59,651 nt of DNA from NCBI RefSeq assembly GCF_016583785.1, contig NZ_NRRU01000020.1, positions 1 to 59,651 on the forward strand, written 5' to 3'. Below, piece by piece: positions 34,225-45,299 of this stretch. The translations under genes were made by a program, and so were the position numbers. The stretch comes from Rubrivivax gelatinosus. GTDB lineage: Bacteria; Pseudomonadota; Gammaproteobacteria; Burkholderiales; Burkholderiaceae_C. The notes below the pieces were generated by a model. The model made no database searches. It was not told where the DNA came from and worked only from the letters and a program-made list of their open reading frames with translations. The stretch's first letter is position 1; each line of letters starts with the position of its first letter.

Positions 34225-34673
34225 GCGAGCCGGTGCTGGACATCCACAAGATCCTGAAGAAGCTGCCGCACCGCTATCCGATCCTGCTCGTCGACCGCGT
34301 CGTCGAGCTCGAGAAGAACGTGCGCATCAAGGCGCTGAAGAACGTGACGATCAACGAGCCGTTCTTCATGGGCCACTTCCCGGCGCGCCCGGTGATGCCC
34401 GGCGTCATGATGCTCGAGGCCCTGGCGCAGAGCGCCGCGCTGCTGTCTTTCGAGTCGATGGGCACCGAGCCCGGCGACGATACCGTCGTCTACTTCGTCG
34501 GCATCGACGGCGCACGTTTCAAGCGTGTCGTCGAACCCGGCGATCAGCTCGTGCTAGAGGCCTGGATCGACCGCGTCAAGGGTGGCATCTACAAGTACAA
34601 GACGCGCGCCAGCGTCGACGGCGAGACCGCCGTCGAAGCCGAGCTGATGTGCACGATGCGCAAAGTGGCTTGA
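34221..34673 (+). CDS. fabZ: 3-hydroxyacyl-ACP dehydratase FabZ
   Basis: FabZ dehydrates 3-hydroxyacyl-ACP in fatty-acid elongation and competes with LpxA for hydroxyacyl-ACP. The 150-residue hot-dog-fold protein has His52 in [13 protein letters not shown] and Glu66 in MMLEALAQ, the expected catalytic pair. It is coupled to lpxD by an ATGA overlap and followed by lpxA after 13 bp. Confidence 0.98.
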   Translation: MSEPVLDIHKILKKLPHRYPILLVDRVVELEKNVRIKALKNVTINEPFFMGHFPARPVMPGVMMLEALAQSAALLSFESMGTEPGDDTVVYFVGIDGARFKRVVEPGDQLVLEAWIDRVKGGIYKYKTRASVDGETAVEAELMCTMRKVA

Positions 34674-34686
34674 GGACCGCGAACCC

Positions 34687-35475
34687 ATGAGCCGGATCCA
34701 TCCGACAGCCGTCATCGACCCGAAGGCCGAACTCGACTCGTCGGTCAGCGTCGGTCCATACACGATCGTCGGCGCCGGCGTGCGCATGGCCGCCGGTACC
34801 TCGATCGGCCCGCACTGCATCGTCGAAGGGCCGACGACCATCGGTCGCGACAACACGATCTACGGCCACGCCGCGATCGGCACCGCGCCGCAGGACATGA
34901 AGTACCGCGGCGAGCCGACCGAGCTCGTCATCGGCGAGCGCAACACGATCCGCGAGTTCTGCCACTTCAACCGCGGCACGACCCAGGACGGCGGCGTCAC
35001 GCGCGTCGGCGACGACAACTGGGTCATGGCCTACGTGCACATCGCCCACGACGTGCAGCTGGGCAGCCGCTGCATCCTGGCGAACAACGCGACGCTGGCC
35101 GGCCACGTGCATGTCGGCGACTGGGTCATCGTCGGCGGGCTCAGCGGCGTGCACCAGTTCTGCCACATCGGCGCGCACGCGATGATCGGTTTCCAGAGCC
35201 ACGTTTCGCAGGACGTGCCGCCGTTCATGATGGTCAGCGGCAACCCGCTGGGCGTGCACGGCTTCAACGTCGAGGGCCTGCGCCGGCGCGGCTTCTCGCG
35301 CGAGCGCATCGGCCAGGTCAAGCAGGTCCACCGCCTCCTCTACCGCGACGGCCTGACGCTGGACAAGGCGCGCGATGGCATCGTCGCGCTACGCGGCCAG
35401 GTCGAAGGCGGTGACGCCGACGTCGACCTGGTGCTCGATTTCCTCGCCGCGTCCACGCGGGGCATCGCCCGATAA
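34687..35475 (+). CDS. lpxA: UDP-N-acetylglucosamine acyltransferase LpxA
   Basis: LpxA performs the first step of lipid A synthesis, transferring 3-hydroxyacyl to UDP-GlcNAc. The 262-residue protein is a left-handed beta-helix with a C-terminal helical domain; the catalytic histidine is expected in the [11 protein letters not shown] segment. It sits in the lpxD-fabZ-lpxA-lpxB cluster with normal spacing. Confidence 0.98.
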   Translation: MSRIHPTAVIDPKAELDSSVSVGPYTIVGAGVRMAAGTSIGPHCIVEGPTTIGRDNTIYGHAAIGTAPQDMKYRGEPTELVIGERNTIREFCHFNRGTTQDGGVTRVGDDNWVMAYVHIAHDVQLGSRCILANNATLAGHVHVGDWVIVGGLSGVHQFCHIGAHAMIGFQSHVSQDVPPFMMVSGNPLGVHGFNVEGLRRRGFSRERIGQVKQVHRLLYRDGLTLDKARDGIVALRGQVEGGDADVDLVLDFLAASTRGIAR

Positions 35476-35480
35476 ACGAT

Positions 35481-36617
35481 ATGCGGCTGGCGATGGTCGC
35501 GGGCGAAGCATCCGGCGACCTGCTCGCCGGCCTGCTGCTGGGCGGGCTGCAGGAGCGCTGGCCCGAGCTGCAGGCCAAGGGCATAGGCGGGCCGAAGATG
35601 GCCGCCCGGGGGTTCGACGCCTGGTGGCCCAACGACCGGCTGGCCGTGCACGGCTACGTCGACGCGCTGCGCCATTACCGCGAGATCAAGGCGATACGCG
35701 ACCGGCTCGCCGAACGCCTGCTCGACGACCCGCCCTCGGGCTTCGTCGGCGTCGACGCACCCGACTTCAACCTCGGCCTGGAGCGGCGGCTGAAGTCCGC
35801 CGGCATCAAGTCCATCCACTTCGTCTGCCCGTCGATCTGGGCCTGGCGCGGCGGCCGTGCGAAGAAGATGGCCGAGAGCTGCGACCACGTGCTCTGCCTG
35901 TTCCCGTTCGAGCCCGAGCTGCTGCAGCGCCACGGCGTCGCCGCGAGCTACGTCGGCCACCCGCTGGCCGACACGATCCCGCTGGAGCCGCCGCGGGCCG
36001 CGGCGCGCCAGGCCCTGGGTCTTGCCGAGTGTGACGCCGTCGTCGCGCTGCTGCCCGGCAGCCGGCGCGGCGAGATCGAGCACATCGCGCCGGCCTTCCT
36101 GCAGGCCGCGGCACGGCTGCAGCGTGCGCGCCCGGGCCTGCGCCTGCTGCTGCCGGTGGCGCCCGGCCTGCGGCCGCTGCTGGAGCCGCTGCTGGCCGCG
36201 CACGCGCCCGACGTGCCGATCGAGCTGCTCGACGGCCGTTCGCACGAGGTCATGGCCGCCTGCGACGTGACGCTGATCGCCAGCGGGACCGCCACGCTCG
36301 AGGCCGCGCTGTTCAAGCGGCCCATGGTCATCGGCTACCGCATGGCCGGGCTGTCCTGGCAGATCATGCGGCGCATGGGTTATCTGCCCTGGGTCGGCCT
36401 GCCCAACATCCTGTGCCGCGACTTCGTCGTGCCCGAGCTGCTGCAGGACCGCTGCGAGCCCGAGGCGCTGGCACGCGAGACACTCGCCTGGCTGGACGAT
36501 GCGGCGCGCGTGCGCGCGCTGCAGAGCCGTTTCCTCGACCTGCACCACCTGCTGAGGCGCGATACCGCGCGCCGTGCCACCGATGCCATCGCGCAAGTCC
36601 TCGAAGGCCGTTCCTGA
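35481..36617 (+). CDS. lpxB: Lipid-A-disaccharide synthase LpxB
   Basis: LpxB condenses UDP-2,3-diacylglucosamine with lipid X to form the lipid A disaccharide. The 378-residue GT-B protein starts [16 protein letters not shown], has the [15 protein letters not shown] and [10 protein letters not shown] signature regions, and is of normal length. The next gene, rnhB, starts inside its 3' end. Confidence 0.97.
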   Translation: MRLAMVAGEASGDLLAGLLLGGLQERWPELQAKGIGGPKMAARGFDAWWPNDRLAVHGYVDALRHYREIKAIRDRLAERLLDDPPSGFVGVDAPDFNLGLERRLKSAGIKSIHFVCPSIWAWRGGRAKKMAESCDHVLCLFPFEPELLQRHGVAASYVGHPLADTIPLEPPRAAARQALGLAECDAVVALLPGSRRGEIEHIAPAFLQAAARLQRARPGLRLLLPVAPGLRPLLEPLLAAHAPDVPIELLDGRSHEVMAACDVTLIASGTATLEAALFKRPMVIGYRMAGLSWQIMRRMGYLPWVGLPNILCRDFVVPELLQDRCEPEALARETLAWLDDAARVRALQSRFLDLHHLLRRDTARRATDAIAQVLEGRS

Positions 36618-37233
36618 GCAGCTCGACCTCGGCTGGCACCCGCCCGGCCTGATCGCCGGCGTCGACGAGGCCGGCTGCGGCCCGCTGGCCGGCCCGGTGG
36701 TCGCGGCCGCGGTGATCCTCGACGATCTGGCGCCGGTTGCCGGCCTGGCCGATTCGAAGGCGCTGACGGCGCTGCAGCGCGAGCGCCTGTACGCCGAGAT
36801 CCACGCGCGTGCGCTCTGCGTCTCGGTGGCACTCGCCAGCGTCGAGGAGATCGACACGCTCAACATCCTGCAGGCACGGCTGCTGGCGATGAAACGTGCG
36901 GTCGAGGCGCTGCGCCTGCTGCCCAAGCGTGTGCTCGTCGACGGCAACCGGCTGCCGGTGCTGCGCATCCCCGCCGACGCGATCGTGCGCGGCGACGCGC
37001 TGGTGCCGGCGATCTCGGCCGCGTCCATCGTTGCCAAAGTCGAGCGCGACCGCCTGTGCGCCGAACTGCACCAGCGCTGGCCCGACTACGGCTTCGGCGG
37101 CCACAAGGGCTATCCGACGCGCGAGCACCTGGACGCGCTGCGCCGCCTGGGCGCCTGCCCGGCGCACCGGCGCAGCTTCGCGCCGGTGCGGGCCGTGCTG
37201 GCCGGTATGCCCGCCGACGCGGAGACTGCATGA
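36583..37233 (+). CDS. rnhB: Ribonuclease HII
   Basis: RNase HII cuts RNA-DNA hybrids at single ribonucleotides. The 216-residue protein has Asp28-Glu29 in the first metal motif ([13 protein letters not shown]) and the third acidic residue in VLVDGNRLP. The preferred ATG 36583 overlaps lpxB by 35 bp; a GTG at 36574 is possible. The stop overlaps the next gene ATG. Confidence 0.95.
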   Translation: MPSRKSSKAVPEQLDLGWHPPGLIAGVDEAGCGPLAGPVVAAAVILDDLAPVAGLADSKALTALQRERLYAEIHARALCVSVALASVEEIDTLNILQARLLAMKRAVEALRLLPKRVLVDGNRLPVLRIPADAIVRGDALVPAISAASIVAKVERDRLCAELHQRWPDYGFGGHKGYPTREHLDALRRLGACPAHRRSFAPVRAVLAGMPADAETA

Positions 37234-38012
37234 GCGACACGCTGCGTTTCATCAGGTCGCGCGACAACCCGCTGCTGGCGCGTGTGCGCCGGCTGGCGCA
37301 GGACGGCAACGCCTATCGCCGCGTCGGCCAGGTCTGGCTCGAAGGCGACCACCTCTGCGCCGCCTTGCAGGCCCGCGGCCGGCCCGCGGCCCAGGCCTTG
37401 ATCGCCCGCAGCGCCTGGGAAAAGGACGAGCGCCTGCAGGCGCTCGCCGCCTGGGCGCAGGCGGTCGCCGTCGTCGACGACGTGCTGTTCGCGGCCGCGA
37501 GCGGCCTGGAGTCGCCGGCGAAGATCGGCTTCCTGCTCGACGCGCCTGCCGGCGGCGCGGTGCTCGCCGACGTGCACACGGTCGTGCTCGACCGGGTGCA
37601 GGACGCCGGCAACGTGGGCAGCATCCTGCGCAGCGCCGCGGCGCTGGGCGTGGCCCAGGTGCTGGCCTTGAAGGGCACGGCCTCGCTCTGGTCGCCCAAG
37701 GTGCTGCGCGCCGGCATGGGCGCGCACTTCGCGCTCAATCTCGTCGAGGGCCTGGACGAGGCCGGGCTCGACACGCTGGCGGTGCCGCTGGTGGCGACGT
37801 TGCCGCATGCCGGCTCGACGCTGCGCCAGGCCGCGCTGCCCGCGCGCTGCGCCTGGGTGCTGGGACACGAAGGGCAGGGCGTCACGGCTTCGCTGCAGGC
37901 CCGCTGCGCGCTCGCGGTGCGCATCCCGCAGCCGGGTGGCGAGGAGTCGCTGAACGTCGCCGCCGCCGCCGCGATCTGCCTGTACGAATCGGCGGCGCGC
38001 GCGGATCAGTAG
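37230..38012 (+). CDS. SpoU-family RNA 2'-O-methyltransferase
   Basis: The 260-residue protein belongs to the TrmH/RlmB SPOUT family: an N-terminal substrate-binding domain (to about residue 105) followed by the SpoU core with [22 protein letters not shown] and [13 protein letters not shown] motifs, the knotted SAM site. The target RNA cannot be read from sequence. It starts at ATG 37230 overlapping the rnhB stop (ATGA) and ends convergently, overlapping ppsR by 7 bp. Confidence 0.9.
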   Translation: MSDTLRFIRSRDNPLLARVRRLAQDGNAYRRVGQVWLEGDHLCAALQARGRPAAQALIARSAWEKDERLQALAAWAQAVAVVDDVLFAAASGLESPAKIGFLLDAPAGGAVLADVHTVVLDRVQDAGNVGSILRSAAALGVAQVLALKGTASLWSPKVLRAGMGAHFALNLVEGLDEAGLDTLAVPLVATLPHAGSTLRQAALPARCAWVLGHEGQGVTASLQARCALAVRIPQPGGEESLNVAAAAAICLYESAARADQ

Positions 38013-38830
38013 ATCAGGCGGTCCGGGCGGATGTCGCGCAGGATGGTCGTCGCGATCTCCTCGATCGACTTGTGTGTCGACGACAGCCACTGGATGCCGT
38101 CGCGCCGCATCATCGCCTCGGCCTCGTTGACCTCGTAGCGGCAGTTCTCGATCGCCGCGTAGCGGCTGCCCGGGCGGCGCTCGTTGCGGATCTGCGCCAG
38201 GCGCGTCGGCTCGATCGTCAGGCCGAAACACTTCTTGCGGTGCGGCGCCAGCATCGACGGCAGCTTGCCGCGTTCGAAGTCTTCCGGGATCAGCGGGTAG
38301 TTGGCCGCCTTCACGCCGTGCTGCATCGCCAGATACAGCGAGGTCGGCGTCTTGCCGCAGCGGCTGACGCCGACCAGGATGACGTCGGCGCGGTCGAGGT
38401 TGCGCGAGCTCTGGCCGTCGTCGTGCGCGAGGCTGAAGTTGATCGCCTCGATGCGGTCGTTGTATTCCTGGCTCTGGCTGGCGTCGTTGAAGCGGCCGAC
38501 GCGGTGGTTGGACTTGACGCCCAAGGCATCTTCCAGCGGCTCGACGAATGTGCGGAACATGTCCAGGACCAGGCCGTTGCAGCCGGGGCCTGTGACCTGG
38601 GTGCGGATCTTCGGCTCGACCAGCGTGATGAAGACGATGGGCTTGCGGCCTTCGCGCAACGCGACGTCGTTGATCTCGGCGACGACGGCATCGGCCTTCT
38701 CGAGCGTGTCGATGAAGGGCCGGCGCACGTGGCGCATCTTCACCGGGAACTGGTTGAGGATCGAGTTGCCGAAGGTTTCGGCGGTGATGCCGGTGCCGTC
38801 GGAGACGAAAAAGACACTTCTTTCGATCAT
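38006..38830 (-). CDS. ppsR: PEP synthase regulatory protein (PSRP)
   Basis: This is a DUF299 bifunctional kinase/phosphorylase that inactivates PEP synthase by ADP-dependent phosphorylation and reactivates it by phosphorolysis. The 274-residue protein has the P-loop-like GVSRCGKT (154-161) and the N-terminal [14 protein letters not shown] signature. It is divergent from its target ppsA, which starts 195 bp away, a conserved arrangement. The stop overlaps the end of the methyltransferase gene. Confidence 0.96.
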   Translation of the reverse strand: MIERSVFFVSDGTGITAETFGNSILNQFPVKMRHVRRPFIDTLEKADAVVAEINDVALREGRKPIVFITLVEPKIRTQVTGPGCNGLVLDMFRTFVEPLEDALGVKSNHRVGRFNDASQSQEYNDRIEAINFSLAHDDGQSSRNLDRADVILVGVSRCGKTPTSLYLAMQHGVKAANYPLIPEDFERGKLPSMLAPHRKKCFGLTIEPTRLAQIRNERRPGSRYAAIENCRYEVNEAEAMMRRDGIQWLSSTHKSIEEIATTILRDIRPDRLIY

Positions 38831-39025
38831 GGATGCTTGCGCGGCCGGGCCGTCCTGGTTTTGGTCATCATATGGAAAGACTTCCGTAGAATGGCTCGAA
38901 GCATCCTGCCTTCACCTCGACGTGACCACCCCCAGCCGACAAACAGAATCCACAAGTGCTGGATCGAGGGGTCCGAGCGTGCCTGCGGCAGCACCGGTTT
39001 TCTCACATCACGGAGCTTTACCACC
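38831..39025. promoter_or_regulatory. ppsR/ppsA divergent intergenic region
   Basis: The 195 bp region must hold both promoters. On the minus strand TATGAT (plus 38867-38872) is a good -10 candidate for ppsR. On the plus strand TAGAAT at 38887-38892 is a candidate -10 for ppsA. Neither has a clear -35. A Shine-Dalgarno ACGGAGC precedes the ppsA ATG. No riboswitch fold was recognised. Confidence 0.35.
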
Positions 39026-41422
<2,397 letters not shown>

Positions 41423-41438
41423 GAACCCGCCGCGGCTG

Positions 41439-43547
41439 ATGTCCTCGGTCGGCAGCGGCGCAGGCGGCAGCGGCGTGCGGGGCTTCCGCCGCCGTCTGCA
41501 CGGCGCCTATCTGCTGTACACGCTGGCGCTGGCCGGCTTCATCGGTGCGATGGCGGCGGCCGAGCGCTTCGGCCTCGGCCGCAACCTGATCGGCCTGACG
41601 ATGCTGCTGGGCACCGTCGTGCTGTACGCGGCCATCGGGCTGCGCTGCCGCACTTCGGACGCTGCCGAGTACTACGTCGCCGGCCGGCGCGTGCCGGCCT
41701 TCTACAACGGCATGGCGACCTCGGCCGACTGGATGAGCGCGGCCTCGTTCATCGGCCTGGCCGGCACGCTCTACCTCAGCGGCTACAACGGCCTGGCCTT
41801 CGTCATCGGCTGGACCGGCGGTTTCTGCCTGGTCGCGCTGCTGATCGCGCCCTACCTGCGCAAGTTCGGCGAGTACACGATCCCCGACTTCCTCGGCGCA
41901 CGCTACGGCGGCACGCTGCCGCGGCTGGTGGGCATCGTTGCCGCGGTCGTCGTCTCCTTCGTCTACGTCGTCGCCCAGATCTACGGCGTCGGCCTGATCG
42001 TCGCGCGCTTCACCGGCTTCGGCTTCGAGATCGGCATCTTCGTCGGCCTGGGCGGCGTGCTCGTCTGCTCCTTCCTCGGCGGCATGCGCGCGGTCACCTG
42101 GACCCAGGTGGCGCAGTGCATCATCCTCGTCGTCGCCTATCTGGCCCCGGTGGCCTGGCTGTCGCTGAAGGTCAGCGGCAACCCGGTGCCGCAGGTGGCG
42201 ATGGGGCAGGTGCTGCAGGCGGTGAGCGAGCGCGAGGCGCAGCTCGTCGCCGACCCGGGCGAGCGCGAGGTGATGGCGGCCTACGCGCAGCGCGCCGCGG
42301 TCGCCGGCGCCAAGCTGCTGGACGTGCCGGCGGCGATGGCCGAGGACCGAGCCGCGGCCCAGCGCCGCGTCGAGCGGCTGACCGAGGCGGCGGCGCCGCT
42401 GGCCGAAGTGCAGGCGGCGCGGCGCACGCTGGCGGCGCTGCCGCGCACCGAGGACGAGGCACGGCGCCTGTACGGCGAGGAGCAGGCTTCGGCCGAAGCC
42501 TGGTCGCAGCCGCTGGGCGGCATGCCGCCGCACGCGCAGGCCTTCGCCGCCAACCCGCGCGGCGCACCGGCGTCACGGCCCGGCGAAGAACATTCACGGC
42601 GCAACTTCCTGGCGCTCGTCTTCTGCCTGATGCTGGGCACCGCCGGGCTGCCGCACATCCTGACGCGCTTCTACACCACGCCCTCGGTGCGCGAGGCGCG
42701 GCGTTCGGTCGGCTGGACGCTGCTGTTCATCTGCGCGCTCTATCTGACGGCGCCGGCGCTGGCGCTGCTGGTCAAGCACGAGGTCTTCAACGGCCTCGTC
42801 GGCACGCCGTTCGACAGCCTGCCGTCCTGGATCGCGAGCTGGTCCAAGGTCGACCCGTCGCTGGTGCAGGTCAGCGACGTCAACGGCGACGGCATCCTGC
42901 AGCTGGGCGAGCTGCACATCGGCGCCGACCTGGTGACGCTGGCCGCACCCGAGATCGCCGGGCTGCCCTACGTGATCTCGGCGATGGTCGCCGTCGGCGG
43001 GCTGGCCGCGGCGCTGTCCACCGCCGACGGGCTCTTGCTGACGATCTCGAACGCGCTCTCGCACGACCTCTACTACCGCGTCATCGACCCCAAGCGCCCG
43101 AGTTCGCGCCGCGTCGCCGTCTCCAAGGTGCTGCTGCTGGTGGTGGCGCTGGCCGCGGCCTACGTCGCGTCGATGCGCATTGCCGACATCCTGTTCCTGG
43201 TCGCGGCGGCGTTTTCGCTCGCCGCCTCGTCCTTCTTCCCGGCGCTGGTGCTGGGTGTCTTCTGGAAACGCGCCAACCGCTGGGGCTGCGTCGGCGGCAT
43301 GCTCACCGGGCTGGTGGTCACCAGCTACTACATGGCGACGACCCAGCCCTGGCTGCGCGGGCTCTTCGGTGTCACGCAGCCGCTGGAGGACTGCCTGTGG
43401 CTGGGCATCGCGCCGATTGCCGCCGGCGTCTTCGGCGTGCCGGCGGCTTTCGTCGTGATGCTGCTGCTGAGCCTGGCAACGCCGCGGCCCGACGGCGCGA
43501 GCGAGCGCCTGGTCGACCGCATCCGCGACCCCCGGCCCGGCGGCTAG
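41439..43547 (+). CDS. Sodium:solute symporter, VC_2705 type
   Basis: This 702-residue member of the solute:sodium symporter superfamily has about 13 membrane helices and the conserved YYVAGRRVPAFYNGMATSADWMSAASF segment near residue 78-105 split over two motifs. Between two membrane segments it has a hydrophilic Ala/Arg/Glu-rich insertion (about 245-385). A canonical 12-residue EF-hand loop lies at Asp480-Glu491 (D-x-N-G-D-G-x-L-x-x-x-E). Both features are known from the VC_2705 subfamily. The substrate is unknown; acetate or another monocarboxylate would fit the ppsA neighbour but that is inference. Confidence 0.88.
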   Translation: MSSVGSGAGGSGVRGFRRRLHGAYLLYTLALAGFIGAMAAAERFGLGRNLIGLTMLLGTVVLYAAIGLRCRTSDAAEYYVAGRRVPAFYNGMATSADWMSAASFIGLAGTLYLSGYNGLAFVIGWTGGFCLVALLIAPYLRKFGEYTIPDFLGARYGGTLPRLVGIVAAVVVSFVYVVAQIYGVGLIVARFTGFGFEIGIFVGLGGVLVCSFLGGMRAVTWTQVAQCIILVVAYLAPVAWLSLKVSGNPVPQVAMGQVLQAVSEREAQLVADPGEREVMAAYAQRAAVAGAKLLDVPAAMAEDRAAAQRRVERLTEAAAPLAEVQAARRTLAALPRTEDEARRLYGEEQASAEAWSQPLGGMPPHAQAFAANPRGAPASRPGEEHSRRNFLALVFCLMLGTAGLPHILTRFYTTPSVREARRSVGWTLLFICALYLTAPALALLVKHEVFNGLVGTPFDSLPSWIASWSKVDPSLVQVSDVNGDGILQLGELHIGADLVTLAAPEIAGLPYVISAMVAVGGLAAALSTADGLLLTISNALSHDLYYRVIDPKRPSSRRVAVSKVLLLVVALAAAYVASMRIADILFLVAAAFSLAASSFFPALVLGVFWKRANRWGCVGGMLTGLVVTSYYMATTQPWLRGLFGVTQPLEDCLWLGIAPIAAGVFGVPAAFVVMLLLSLATPRPDGASERLVDRIRDPRPGG

Positions 43548-43556
43548 GGCGGCGCC

Positions 43557-43585
43557 TCGCCAACGAGCGGCCGGCGGGTTATACT
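43557..43585 (+). promoter_or_regulatory. Promoter of rpsF operon
   Basis: TCGCCA (43557-43562) and TATACT (43580-43585) are separated by 17 bp and match sigma-70 elements at four and five of six positions. Transcription would start near 43592, giving a leader of about 77 nt. Confidence 0.65.
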
Positions 43586-43602
43586 CGCAGGCTTTTCGCC
43601 TT

Positions 43603-43637
43603 GCCGCCCCCCATTGAACCAGACGCAACGGGGCGGC
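43603..43637 (+). promoter_or_regulatory. Leader hairpin of rpsF (candidate S6:S18 site)
   Basis: GCCGCCCC (43603-43610) pairs with GGGGCGGC (43630-43637) around a 19-nt loop in the rpsF leader. The bS6-bS18 complex autoregulates many bacterial rpsF operons through a leader stem; both genes are present here. Identity to that motif is inferred from place and shape only. Confidence 0.45.
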
Positions 43638-43668
43638 TTTCCTCAACGGGAATCCACAAGGAGACTCA

Positions 43669-44034
43669 ATGCGTCACTACGAGATCGTTCTGCTGATCCA
43701 TCCGGATCAAAGCGAACAGGTTCCGGCCATGCTGGAACGCTACAAGACCCTGGTCACCGCCGGCGGCGGCAAGGTCCATCGGGTCGAAGATTGGGGCCGT
43801 CGTCAGCTGGCCTACATGATCCAGAAGCTCGCGAAGGCGCACTACCTGTGCCTGAACATCGAAGCCAGCAGCGCTGTGCTCGAAGAGCTGGAGACGGGCT
43901 TCCGCTTCAACGACGCCGTCCTGCGCCACCTCACGGTGCGCAAGGAAAAGGCCGAGACGACGCCGTCGATCATGATGAAGGCGGTCGAACGCGAAGAATC
44001 GCGCAAGGCCAGCCAGCAGGAGGCTGCGGCCTGA
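43669..44034 (+). CDS. rpsF: 30S ribosomal protein bS6
   Basis: bS6 pairs with bS18 on the 30S platform. The 121-residue protein starts [17 protein letters not shown], has the [18 protein letters not shown] motif and a Glu/Ala-rich tail. The ATG has a strong AAGGAGA ribosome binding site. It heads the rpsF-priB-rpsR-rplI operon. Confidence 0.98.
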   Translation: MRHYEIVLLIHPDQSEQVPAMLERYKTLVTAGGGKVHRVEDWGRRQLAYMIQKLAKAHYLCLNIEASSAVLEELETGFRFNDAVLRHLTVRKEKAETTPSIMMKAVEREESRKASQQEAAA

Positions 44035-44068
44035 CGCACACGTTTGCGCCTGCCACCGCGGGGTGTCG

Positions 44069-44362
44069 ATGAACCGGCTGGTTCTCTCGGCGCAACTGGT
44101 GGAGCGGGGCGCACTGCGGTACACCCCCGCCGGCCTTCCGGCCCTGGACCTGAGCTTGAAGCACGAGTCCGAGGTCGTCGAGAACGGCAGTCCGCGCAAG
44201 GTCTCGCTGGAGATCCGGGCGCTGGCAATCGGGGCGGACATCACCGCGGTGCTCGCCAAGCTGGCGCTGGGCAGCGACGCCGAATTCGGCGGCTTCCTGG
44301 CAGCCCTGCGCAACGGACGCGGCATGCGGTTCCACATCACGTCGGTCGCCCCCGTGGGCTGA
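44069..44362 (+). CDS. priB: Primosomal replication protein PriB
   Basis: PriB is an OB-fold single-stranded DNA-binding protein that stabilises PriA at stalled forks and helps load DnaB. The 97-residue protein starts NRLVLSAQLVERGALRYTPAG, typical of the family; GTG 44063 is a possible earlier start. It lies between rpsF and rpsR as in most betaproteobacteria, and the replicative helicase gene dnaB follows in the same neighbourhood. Confidence 0.92.
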   Translation: MNRLVLSAQLVERGALRYTPAGLPALDLSLKHESEVVENGSPRKVSLEIRALAIGADITAVLAKLALGSDAEFGGFLAALRNGRGMRFHITSVAPVG

Positions 44363-44407
44363 CCGGTTCACTGTTCCGGATAGTTTTCAGCATTCCCAGG
44401 AGGTCTT

Positions 44408-44698
44408 ATGGCTCCCCCCCGTGGCAAGGGTCGCTTCTCGAAGGACAAGCGTCCGAAGCGCAACACCCAGTCGCTTCTCTTCCGCCGCAAGCGTTTCTGC
44501 CGCTTCACCGTGGCCGGCGTCGAGGAAATCGACTACAAGGAAATCGACACGCTGCGTGACTTCATCAGCGAGAACGGCAAGATCACGCCGGCTCGCCTGA
44601 CCGGCACGCGCGCCTACTACCAGCGCCAGCTGACGACGGCCATCAAGCGCGCCCGCTTCCTGGCGCTGCTGCCGTACTCCGACCAGCACAAGGTCTGA
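44408..44698 (+). CDS. rpsR: 30S ribosomal protein bS18
   Basis: bS18 forms a heterodimer with bS6 on the 30S platform. The 96-residue basic protein has the [22 protein letters not shown] and [19 protein letters not shown] motifs (each shorter than 25 residues in the family core). The ATG is preceded by a perfect AGGAGG (44398-44403). rplI starts 11 bp later. Confidence 0.98.
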   Translation: MAPPRGKGRFSKDKRPKRNTQSLLFRRKRFCRFTVAGVEEIDYKEIDTLRDFISENGKITPARLTGTRAYYQRQLTTAIKRARFLALLPYSDQHKV

Positions 44699-44709
44699 GG
44701 AGCACCGAC

Positions 44710-45162
44710 ATGCAAGTGATCCTTCTCGAAAAGGTCGTCAAACTCGGCAACCTCGGCGACATCGTCAAGGTCAAGGACGGCTACGCCCGCAACTTCCTGA
44801 TCCCGACCAAGCTCGCGCGCCGCGCGACCGAAGCCGCGATCAAGGAATTCGCCGAGCGCCGCGCCGAACTGGAAAAGACCGCCGCCGCCAAGCTGGCTGC
44901 CGCCCAGACCCTGGGTGAACAGCTCGCCGGTTCCGCCGTGCGCATCACGCAGAAGGCCGGCGTCGACGGCCGTCTGTTCGGCTCGGTGACCAACGCCGAC
45001 ATCGCCGACGCGCTGACCAAGGCCGGCAAGCCGGTGCAGAAGTCGCAGGTGCGACTGCCCAACGGTCCGCTGAAGACCACCGGCGACCACACCGTCGCGG
45101 TTGCGCCGCACGGCGACGTCGTCGTCGAGCTGACGGTCCAGGTGGTTGCGCAGGTCGACTGA
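44710..45162 (+). CDS. rplI: 50S ribosomal protein bL9
   Basis: bL9 is an elongated protein near the L1 stalk. The 150-residue protein has the N-terminal signature [20 protein letters not shown] and [13 protein letters not shown], a connecting helix and a C-terminal domain. The gene ends 26 bp before a strong terminator that separates the ribosomal operon from dnaB. Confidence 0.98.
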   Translation: MQVILLEKVVKLGNLGDIVKVKDGYARNFLIPTKLARRATEAAIKEFAERRAELEKTAAAKLAAAQTLGEQLAGSAVRITQKAGVDGRLFGSVTNADIADALTKAGKPVQKSQVRLPNGPLKTTGDHTVAVAPHGDVVVELTVQVVAQVD

Positions 45163-45188
45163 AGCGCCTACGCTTTTACCTCCCGTCT

Positions 45189-45224
45189 GAAGAAGGCCGG
45201 CGTTTCGCCGGCCTTCTTCGTTTT
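45189..45224 (+). terminator. Intrinsic terminator after rplI
   Basis: A perfect 14-bp stem (GAAGAAGGCCGGCG, 45189-45202, with complement 45206-45219), 3-nt TTT loop and a GTTTT tail follow the rplI stop. Confidence 0.93.
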
Positions 45225-45236
45225 GCGGTCGCCGAG

Positions 45237-45290
45237 TTGTCCACCGCTCGTCCCCGCTGAGTTCCCAGGCTGTCCACAGACTTGCCCACA
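45237..45290 (+). promoter_or_regulatory. Three DnaA-box-like 9-mers before dnaB
   Basis: TTGTCCACC (45237-45245), CTGTCCACA (45270-45278) and TTGCCCACA (45282-45290) are direct repeats, each one mismatch from TTGTCCACA, the high-GC form of the DnaA box. They fill the short region between the rplI terminator and the dnaB start. Binding by DnaA is inferred. Confidence 0.45.
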
Positions 45291-45299
45291 AGGCCGACC

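Noticed and set aside
38831..39025. Riboswitch in the ppsA leader
   Set aside because: No recognisable aptamer fold or terminator/antiterminator pair could be seen.
44063..44068. GTG start for priB two codons before the ATG
   Set aside because: The family begins at the MNRLVLSAQ methionine and the GGGGTG element spaces better to ATG 44069; GTG cannot be fully excluded.
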